Origin: Halocafeteria seosinensis
Lineage: Eukaryota > Sar > Bigyra > Bicosoecida
Length of the DNA: 64,000 nucleotides
Assembly: GCA_001687465.1 (NCBI GenBank)
Contig: LVLI01000158.1
Coordinates: 1-64,000 of the forward strand
Direction of reading: 5' to 3'
Part shown: positions 11,881-21,024 of the stretch, piece after piece
How positions within the stretch are numbered: the first letter of the stretch is position 1
Layout of the letters: every line of letters starts with the position of its first letter
The notes under the pieces: model-generated
Databases searched by the model: none
Seen by the model: only the letters and a program-made list of their open reading frames with translations
What the model was told of the DNA's origin: nothing
Program-made: the position numbers and the translations under genes

Positions 11881-11916
11881 TGTCCATCAAACAGGTCAGG
11901 CTGACGTTGATGGACA
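11881..11916. repeat. Perfect 10-bp inverted repeat (possible hairpin)
   Basis: TGTCCATCAA and its exact complement TTGATGGACA are separated by 16 nt. They lie in the 343-bp gap between the oxygenase and the subtilase, about 95 bp after the oxygenase stop. It could be a 3' UTR structure. The rest of the gap (11789-12131) shows nothing recognisable. Confidence 0.6.
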
Positions 11917-12131
11917 TGTTCCGTCGCGATTCCAGGGTAAGGTGAGGTCATACTTTGATGCAACTGAAAAGGAATGTTTTAACAGACTGCAGAATTTTAG
12001 CGTTTAGATAACAAACTGATTTCGGAAGGATTATCATAGCACTGAAGAGTGTCGTCTAAAGAAGTCAAACGCAATTTGTGTTGACATCCACAGCTCGCAC
12101 TCTAGCGACCAACTGCTCACAACTCCCGAAA

Positions 12132-14554
12132 ATGAGGGCTTTCAAGAGCGGATTTGCCATATTCTGCCTCTTTTCACTGTCCGCCCAAGTGATATCGTTT
12201 CCATCAAAGTCTCGTGGGGATCTTTCGACGGCAAATTCTTTTGCTGGTGAGGAAGCATCGGGTAACGAAACGTCGACTCCTCGTAGCACGTCGCTCAAAC
12301 AGTTCATTGTTCGCATGCCGAACACCACGCCAGGAGGAATGATTATGGAGCATTTGTTGACGCAGCTGACTACAATGAGCAGGAATGAAACTTATGCCGC
12401 ATTTGAAGCCCGTGTTCGGCACAGATACTCTGCCGTTCTAACGGGGGCTATGGTGCAGATGTCTCCAGTCGCCTGGAAGTGGTTACTCGAGAACTACCCG
12501 GAGGTAATGGTGACTGAAGACGACAAGTCAGTTTCTTTAAAAGACTGGGGGGCAACACCTCATCCACTCCAAATAATTTCATCCAGCGAGGCAGAACTGC
12601 CTACATCTGGGAACAAAAGTAAGCTCGACCACTGGCTGAGCAGGCACTTAACTTAAATTATGTGCTTCGAAGTGGATGCAGAACCATCGAGCAGGCATTG
12701 GATCAGAGGCACCGCAAAGGAAGACCGTGCTGAGTACAAAACGCAACATGTCTCAAGTGACCTTTGGAATCTTGACAGGTTGGACTCACACCCGCGATCT
12801 TTTGACGGAAAGTACGAGTACTCCAGAAGCGGAAAGGGGGTTGACGTCTACGTCTTGGATACGGGAGTGAGAGATTCACATTGTGAGTAACAAGCATGTG
12901 TACGAAGCTAGTTGTTAAAGACTGCTCACTTTTTCGAATTCCGTTTCGCGTCTTCAGTGGAATTCCAAGGAAGAGTTAGAGCCTCTCCAGATTTCTCTGG
13001 TGATTCGTCCAATGAGGACTGCTCAGGACATGGTAGGTAGCACGTACTATGCTAGGTACTCCGCATCTAGAGCGGCAATGCTATTTGCAGGCACACATGT
13101 TGCGGGAATTATTGGGGGCAAGATTGCTGGGGTAGCTAAAAGTGCTACAATTGTCAGTGTGAAGATTTTCTCTTGCACCGATCGGGAATCTGCATTTATG
13201 TCTCGTCTTCTAGAAGGTATGCGGCACTAGCACCTTCGTTTACTTAAAAAAAGATGAAAGCAGAACTTGTTTTGGAAATTGCAGCTATGGATTGGATAGT
13301 TGCCGACTCAGCCAAACGCAAAAGGCCTGCCGTGCTAAATCTCTCCTTAGGAGGAACGCTGAACTCAATGTTGGATGATGCTGTATCCACGGTCCGGAGC
13401 CACGGAATACTCGTGGTTGCTGCCGCCGGAAATTCGGACTGTGACAGTTGCAGGTCCAGTCCGGCGCACCTGCCCTCTGTACTAACGGTTGGAGCGACTA
13501 ATCGGCGCGATGAACTCACTAGTTTTAGCAACTACGGTCCGTGTGTCAACCTGTATGCACCTGGTGAAGACATTCTATCCGCAAGCTCTCTATCCGACTT
13601 CGGCGGAGCAAAATTGTCTGGCACTTCAATGGCTGCGCCTCATGTTGCTGGGATCGCTGCGCAATACCTGGAAGATCATACCGACTCATCCGTTGACGGT
13701 ATCACCGCAGCTATTTTGTGCTCCTCTACTCCAGGAATCCTACAAGGCTTTACTTCGAGTAAGTACACTCTCATGAATGGGTATACGGTTTTAGTCACAA
13801 TTTGACAGATACGGCACGCAGGAGCGTAAATCTATTGTCATTCTCAGGAGAAACATGGGCAGAGAATAAGACGGTCACGAAAGAAAACTGTCCAGCGGGT
13901 GTCAAACATCTGTGCCCAGGAGAGCTACCATGTAACGGTCGAGGAGTATGTACGCTCATCGGAACATGCGTGTGCACCTGTGGATGGACCGGAAGGGAAT
14001 GTGATGAAAGACATGAAAGTAATACCCTTAAAGGGGTGACAGGCTCTGTTCAACTGTCTTCGTTCCATAACATGCCATTTGAGATTGCCTGGGAAACCCT
14101 CCATTTTTCTTTGAAAATTCCAAGCAACGCAATCTTATTGGACATCTCAGTTGACTTTGGTAACGGTGTTGGATCCGTGCAAGTGTCCTTACTCGGCGCA
14201 CTGATTGCAAAGACTTCTCGAGGATTTCCAGGAAATGTAGCTATCGTAAGACAACGAACTTCTGGTTTTGGCGGTCGAGAAATTTCTATCTGCTTGCGTC
14301 GTCAGCATCCTATATACTGGGCTGACACAATCACTCTGTCGTGGAATATGACAGAAAGGAAAACAGATGACTCAATGCAAGAATCCCCGGCTTCTAGTCA
14401 AGCATCTTCGCTCCCTCCGCTCCCAGAGAAGGACAATACTGCGTGTTCGGGAATCGCTGCCTTTCGCGAACGAAATACAATTAATAGAGTGGCGTTAACT
14501 TTTATGCTGTGTCTTGTAGCAACATTTCTAGAAATTGGCAACTACTTAAGATAA
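12132..14554 (+). CDS. Secreted subtilisin-like serine protease with EGF-like module, probably GPI-anchored, 702 aa
   Basis: Six exons: 12132-12618, 12682-12882, 12958-13032, 13091-13216, 13285-13758 and 13809-14554. It opens with a signal peptide (FAIFCLFSLSAQVISF) and an I9-type prodomain (residues about 55-160). The proteinase-K-like S8 domain has all catalytic parts: Asp in VDVYVLDTGV (about 221), His in GHGTHVAG (254), oxyanion Asn in VVAAAGNSD and Ser in LSGTSMAAPHVAG (about 410). After it come a Cys-rich EGF-like module (CNGRGVCTLIGTCVCTCGW) and a beta-rich domain resembling P/CUB-like folds. A hydrophobic C-terminus (LTFMLCLVATFLEIG) behind a short hydrophilic spacer fits a GPI-attachment signal, though a single transmembrane anchor is possible. 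It probably processes proteins at the cell surface or wall. Confidence 0.9.
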
Positions 14555-15462
14555 TCTTGTGGTAGTTAGGGATATCGGCAGCGACAATATTCTGGCAAGG
14601 TCGATTTAACCGACACGCAAATGCAGCAATGTTGCCGACGTATCCAAGGCTTATGATTGCTTGATTGTGATCCACCTTATGTCCTCTGATATTTCGTCAA
14701 ATGTCTATCTACAATCAAACTGCTCACACGGGATAACTCCGATGCAACCCACACAGTGCTGCCATGGTGAGCCAGGTGAGAAACATGGATGACTCTTTCC
14801 TCCCCAAGCTCTAATAATCGTTTCTGTCTATTGTCGGTAGGCCCTAACCGGTAGTGCTGAGTTGTCAGTGAGCTGGGTCTAGCTCATGGCGCAGAGTCGT
14901 TTCTATTCCCAAGGCTACACCAGAAACTTCTCAATCAATCAACGAAACCGCTAGGGGGTATTCTCTGGAAGAAAACAACCACCATTCACCTCTCATCATT
15001 CTTTGGTATTGTTGCTGCTCACGCTCAGAAAAGAAGACACTAGTGGCATTCTGACTCCACGTAGCTCTATGCGGTTAGTGTGGTGCAGTGCGGCTCTGAA
15101 ATTCTGAATTCCTAGTCACCGTTATCCGGGCCCGGCCGATGGCCCGGACGGTGGGTAGACAGCGTAGACAGGCTGTACAGTGCACAGCATCTACAGCTGT
15201 CCCCGAGATGATACGTGACCAAGATATTGTATTGAACCATGGCATGCTTTATCTTTCCTCTTCCAACGGATTTCAATGCAGCGGTAGTTTAGTTGGTTAC
15301 ATCGCTCAATGCAAGTGTGCGATTTGATTGTTGGGTTGACCGGCTACGAAGCCGAGATTCGATCTATCTACGAGTACCAAGAACTCTTTCCTGTCCAATC
15401 CAATGTCTTTGAGTAGTTTCTTTTCTGCCCATCGGAGTCGATAGTGGGGTCCGGACGAGACC
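14555..15462. other. Intergenic interval without a recognised gene
   Basis: About 0.9 kb. A tRNA-like D-arm string (GTTTAGTTGGTTA) and a TTCGATC loop-like string occur at 15287-15375. The acceptor and T stems do not pair, so no tRNA is called. The rest presumably holds the subtilase 3' UTR and the kinase promoter. Confidence 0.5.
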
Positions 15463-18400
15463 ATGGAGTCGACACAGGAATCTAGACAACCTCCTCCCCC
15501 GCCTCAAAGAGACCATACAGCTGGCACTTCGGCGGCTTCTACGACCTCCATTACTGCGATACAGGGGGCTGAACAGACGTCTAGCGCCCCTCCAAAGCAC
15601 TCGCCACCTCCCAAGACAAACAGAAAGGAGGGGGGAAGGAGCACGCCGGGTACACCGGCAAGTTCAATATCGGCGGAATCGACGGACCAACGGGATAATC
15701 CACCGGAAGCGCTTCCCAATGACGATTTAGGTACGTTTTTCGGTCTTTTCTCATCGACTGTTGTGGGCTGTGTCTGGGGCAGTGAATGTCATAGATCGGA
15801 ATCGGTAGCCCCAACTGTCACGAAACAAATCTCCTTATGTCATGGATAGAGGATCATCTCTTGGTTTGCATGTGCAGAGAATTTAACGGAGGTCGTGGCA
15901 GTGCACTTTCAAAAATCAAGAGGACTCAAACCATCGGAAAGCCGCGAAGAGGCTCAGCGGGTCTTATGTCAAGGGGCAGAGGGTACACCGACCACGAATG
16001 ACTATCTACTATTTAGGTACTTAATTGAGAATAACTCGCTGCATCAACCGCTGCCGAAACAGAGCGTATTTTCAGGATACCTTTTACGCCGGGAAGAAAA
16101 CCTACAGTCTCCCCTTAAATGGGACTGGACTCGACGATGGATTGTAATCAGCGGTGGCATTTTACTTGTTTTCTCCAAACCAACTGGAGAGCCTTCGGAT
16201 TGCCTCGGTGTTTATCAGCTATTCGGTCCAGGATGGCGTGCAGCACTGAAATGCGAGACCATTTTACCGGTATGTACTCCGCCTTTTCGTCTTGCATCAA
16301 CCAAAGGATACAGTAACCGGCGCTCGTATTGCAGGAATCGTGTAATGCTTCATACACCTTCATGCTTACCATGGGGAAAGATGCGCTTCCAGAGGAATCT
16401 GCCATTTTGTACTCCTACCAAGATTCTCATGGTGAAGGGAAGTTTAGGAAGGATAGTTCTGCCAGTGCGGACTCACCAGGAAGTGGTAGCTCAAAGAGTG
16501 TTTCGAGTTGTCATTCGGCTGAGGCTGGAGCAGAGTTAGCCAAAGCAGCAGCCCGTCATAGACAACAAGATCAGGAGTCTTCCATCTCTAGGAGCGCGAA
16601 CACCTCCGTCGATGAAGCTTTCGACCAGGAAGAATATGACGGTCCCATCGTTGGTACCGAGGCTATCCGCCTTTCAGAGCCAAAGTTCGAAATGTTCCGA
16701 GCAGCTAACACCCAGTCATTGGACGAATGGGTTAATGTAATCAATTCACAGATATATTATAGTAGGGTAATGCCATCTTCGGCGTTTCAAAGCACTCATA
16801 AAGACGTTTGGAGAGATATGAACGGTGCGGAGGTCCCTGTGTCCAACATTTACCGACCATGTCGACCCCCCGGTCGGAATGCTGTGCGCCTTTACTGTAA
16901 CGTGGATATAATGCGGAAACGAGTGTCCTTCCCGCTGCTTCTAACACGTCCACTCATGGGATATTCTCTTCACGACAATATCGGCTCGGGGAATTACGGG
17001 TCTGTCACTCGAGCTAGTACAACAGATGGAAAGTACGTGGCAATCAAGGTAATGCCCAAGATGGTGGCAAAGCCCAAGGGGAAACAAGGTAGCGAAACAA
17101 AAGAGCAAAAACGTCAAAACGACCTTATTCGGAGTGAGATTGAATGCCTTGAAATCCTGAGCACCAGTGTATCTAATCCTCATGAAGTAGGATTGGTTGC
17201 ATTGCACGCGGAGGATACCTATCAAATTGCTGCGACTTGCAGCAATCCGAGGCCTTCTGATTTTAGCTTGATCTTGGATGGGAAGAAGGAGCTGTTTCCT
17301 GAATTGAACTGTGGGATACGAGAAGATAATGAAAACGTATATATCATAATGAAGGACATTGAAGGAAACTCCCTTCTGAATTTAGTAGAGCAACCGTGTC
17401 CAATTCGAATATTTAACGCACCTCGACGTAATGGAGAACATAACACTCCATCCCAGGTTTTTCTGAAGATGAGCAGCTCTCTTAGAGAAGATAGCAGCTC
17501 TTCTGCCTCCCCTAGAAATCGGTCTCACAGGAAACTAGGTGAATTGTATTCTGGGGATAACTCCTCCGGTGCTCTAACATCTCAGGCGTCAACCAACTCC
17601 ATGGGGATTCCAGTTAGTATGGCGGATTCTTTTGCACTGCGAGATAAAGTGCCTAGGAGGACAGATTTGAACCCTCCACCCATGGATACTGGTCTTCCGG
17701 AAGGTTGGGTGCGGAAGATCGTACGGAGGCTTTCCCAAGCTCTGCTGTCGATGCACCACAGAGGCATTACTCATAGAGACGTAAAACTGGAGAACGTCCA
17801 GATTTCGACAACGGGTGAAGTTTTCCTCTTAGACTATGGGTTTGCTGCGATTACTGATAGAGTGGTTAATTGTTCAACGATGCTCGTTAAAAACAGTTCC
17901 GTGATATGCTCAACGGAGTGCCATGGCATTTTTGCAGAGTTCGGTCCTTATTCGCTGAAAAGGAATCCTGTTATCTTCTGTGTAGTCCAGGGCGGTGTAT
18001 ATGAGACCCCAAGTGCACCCCCACGCACGTTTTCATGGATGAACAAAACAAAAAAGAAGCTGTATAAGATGCTTTCACGGAATAGCTCCAGCAGATTTGA
18101 TTTGACGGTCACTGGACAAAGAAGTAATGCGCTGAGTGGCTCGGCAATGGCCCATTGTCTTAACCGGGTACCGCAGGGTAATTCCGACTCCACTAGCCCA
18201 GCTGGATCAAGGAAAGGTGTGTCCTGTAACGATGGGGAAAGTGCGGGACCTGAATGCGCAAAGGCACATCGTGATAACGTTGTACGAAATCCTTCCACCA
18301 TACTCACTACTCGTCTTGGCACGAAGTACGCAATGGCTCCTGAAATATGGAAACAGGAGGACTATAACACTGCTGTTGACGCATGGGGTCTGGGCGTGAT

Positions 18401-19772
18401 CGCATTTTACACACTATTTGGTGAAGCTCCATTCAGCGAGTTCGGAGGCCGGGGAGAATTCAAGAGCAACTTAGTGAGTGGGAATCTAGTTCAACCGCCT
18501 TCTTGGGAAGCAGTCAGTGAGGAAGCTCGTTCACTTATTGTTAGGCTGCTTGATCCCGATCCCTTCAAACGCGCAACAGTCCATGACATTCTCCATGATC
18601 CTTGGATGGGCATAGACCTGACAGAGCCTGCATCTGGGACAAAGGAACCCATACCACAGGTTCAGCACGAATTGCGCTCCTCGCATGCTCCGGACTCCAC
18701 TGCTAGCATCGCCTCTACCGCTTCTAAGGATGAACCCTTCACGATGGACGAACAAGCAAGTGATACGATGTATGCGGATAAAGAGATGGACGCGTCGGCT
18801 GATGGGGAAAGGGGCTATTCTGTGGTGGTTGAACACACGGAGTATGCAAAGAGTGTCAACGATACGGAGCATATAGAGCCTGAAGATGACAACGATATCG
18901 CTAGTAAGAACGACGACTGTTTATATAGGGAAAACGGTCATCGGGAGGACAGTTCGCTCTCTGACGGTAAGGATGAGGGAAGTAGTGGCAGTTCCTTAGG
19001 TACTACGGCGCAAAATGAGCTAAGGGGTAGACATTCCGGCATCGGAAGGGACGAAAAGCGCTCTACCGATGGTAGTTGCGATATCAACAACGGGACAGAC
19101 TATGGTGGCGATGCTGACGACACCCAGCTTGCCTATGATAACAAGGACCACGCTCCTGATGCCGAAGTGGAGAGCTCTAGTAGCTCGAACTCGGCGTGGA
19201 CAGGGAGTTCTGAAAATAGCCCCACAGGAGATATTTCTAAGGACCAACAGAAGGGAGTCAGGGCAGGCAAAACGAACGAGAACAACACAGCCAGCAATGG
19301 TCGTGTCATAGACTCGAATTATTCACCGCATCCGATATCTTCTGCGGATGAGTACCCTCGCGCCGGAGCGCCATCCCCGTCTTCATATCACGGCGACGAA
19401 GGTTCGGCAGCAGGAACCAATGGATTCTACTCCGATGCATCGCCTCAAAAAGTACACCAAGATAGATCGGACGGTGAAGACGAAAAGCAAGGGAGTGAAG
19501 ATCAACACCAAGAGACTGAGGAGAGAGGTGGAAGGAGTGTGTCCTCGTCCGTCGCGAAGACTTTGAACAGCCTGGAACATTCTCATATAAACGAAAGTGC
19601 GACTTCTCTCCTAAGTGCTTCGAACGGTGCCGGTAATTCTACCGCGTCGTCGATACATGACGAGGCAGGCGACGTCACTTATCCCCTCGAAGATGTAAAG
19701 GCTAACAACGATTACCGCGACTCTCGAAGCCGAAGCTCGAATACGTCTACTAGTTCCGGAGATGTATGGTAA
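15463..19772 (+). CDS. PH-domain Ser/Thr protein kinase with split catalytic domain, 1365 aa
   Basis: Three exons: 15463-15730, 15878-16269 and 16335-19772. The Pro/Ser-rich N-terminus is followed by a PH domain: strands from FSGYLLRREENLQ (about 153), the WTRRWIVISGG block, and the closing helix SLDEWVNVINSQI (about 350). A roughly 90-residue insertion interrupts it. The kinase domain (about 427-977) has the Gly loop IGSGNYGSV, VAIKVMPK, HRDVKLENV (about 699), the metal motif as DYG in place of DFG (about 718), and MAPEIW (about 886). A large insertion sits between the ATP-binding lobe and the catalytic helix, and another (about 150 residues) lies inside the activation segment. The tail (980-1365) is Ser/Asp/Glu-rich. 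All catalytic residues are present, so it should be active. Overall it looks closest to AGC/CAMK kinases recruited to phosphoinositides. Confidence 0.88.
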
Positions 19773-20204
19773 CATGGAAATGGACAACGGTTCCATCCGA
19801 TAGTATAATGAACGGCTAACATATGTAGATACATAGTCGAAAGTATCCATACGCACTAAATAATTACATCCCTATATGTCATTTTTTTCTGGTGTGGTCT
19901 GTGTGATTGGTCTCCTATGGCATGGTGAATTCCAGGATTGGGTTGATTCCTTCCCCAATCAAGAAAAAGTCGCATCCACAATGCGACCTTGGCCAAACAG
20001 TCGCCAAAAGATCGGAGCTTAGAACGATATGGCGAATTTGTGTTGAATGAGCTCCCGTGCAGCTATCGCAGTTTACAGGTTTGGAGTCCCTTCGGCCCTA
20101 GTCCCCGTCCCGGTCCCGATCAACTTACACAGCGAGCTGTGCGACGGCTTTTTTCTGCGCGAAGTCGAGCAGTCGTGCAGAAATTCTGCTCACTAGATAT
20201 TACA
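19773..20204. other. Intergenic interval upstream of membrane-protein array
   Basis: It holds the kinase 3' flank and the upstream region of the first array member. A GC-rich Pro-coding-like stretch (20095-20125) remains open in frame with the next gene but has no ATG. Nothing else is recognised. Confidence 0.4.
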
Positions 20205-20573
20205 ATGAAGGACTCCTCAAGCAACGGGGGATTTCGTCCGCTCGACCTAAGTGACGCCGAATACGATGAAAAACCTCGCCAGCCGTGCTGTAGTTGTTGT
20301 CGGCGGAGGCCTACCTGTGGACGAGGCAAGGAAGCGTCCAACAACGGCACTTTGAGCACGCAGTGGAAGCAAGACGAAAATGGAATCGTTTTCAATGATT
20401 TTTTCTCGAAAGACTACATGTATGAATCGCTTCCTCAACCAGGGTGTGGCAGTGTGGACGACAGTTCAGGCAAAAAACGAGAACGGAAAAGTTCAATACG
20501 AGATCTCAGCGTCAAGGATGCCCCACCAGAAATTGCCATGAGAGCACCCAAGACGCCGCTCATGAAGTGTTAA
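20205..20573 (+). pseudogene. Array copy A: truncated N-terminal paralogue of the 7TM/pseudo-GTPase family
   Basis: The 122-codon frame from ATG 20205 aligns with roughly the first 135 residues of copy B (21025-23919). Shared features are the Cys cluster (CCSCC), NGTLSTQW/NGTVSVQ, FNDFFSKDYMYESLP, DDSSGKKRERKSS and VKDAPPEIA. It lacks the five residues VVTSV found in B. It then runs into AMRAPKTPLMKC and a stop, before the GTPase-like and membrane regions. It could be a gene relic or a short soluble product. Upstream sequence is open in the same frame but without an ATG. Confidence 0.6.
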
Positions 20574-21024
20574 ATACTTATGGCTAGGATAATCTTCTTG
20601 TTTCCAATAATGTATGTGTTGCAGTTAGGTAGTCACACATGTATCCACAATCCCTCCCGGAGTAAAATGCGTGTAGATACATGTACATGTACAGTAGTGT
20701 ACAATGTATGGGTTGCCACGACAGTAGAAGCTTCTCTGGCCCCCAGTCGGGAGACTACTGTCCACTGCAAGGCCTACAATACAAATTCGTGAAGCTACCC
20801 ATGCATGGACCGTGCTGTCGCCGCGTACCACACGGTGTCCACACCCGTTACGGTGACCCGTACATACCGCGCTCGTTTGATCTTCACAAAGCCTGGCGGT
20901 ATCTTTACCCATGTTCTGGTTGCAGCATACTATGGCTTTTGCATGCGTTCATTACTCTCTCATAGAAGAGAGTAACCACACTCGGCCCCAACGAGACCGG
21001 GAGTAGGCTTCGACACTGTATTCA
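20574..21024. other. Spacer between array copies A and B
   Basis: No gene. Its last part (about 20880-20980) is similar to the sequence upstream of copy C (about 24740-24846), for example in the shared string CAGCATACTATGGC and the later GAGTAACC. The duplicated unit therefore included upstream, presumably promoter, sequence. Confidence 0.5.

Noticed and set aside
15287-15380. tRNA-like string with a D-loop-like GTTTAGTTGGTTA and a TTCGATC loop
   Set aside because: The acceptor and T stems cannot be paired and no anticodon arm fits. It could be a very decayed tRNA or SINE, but it cannot be supported.
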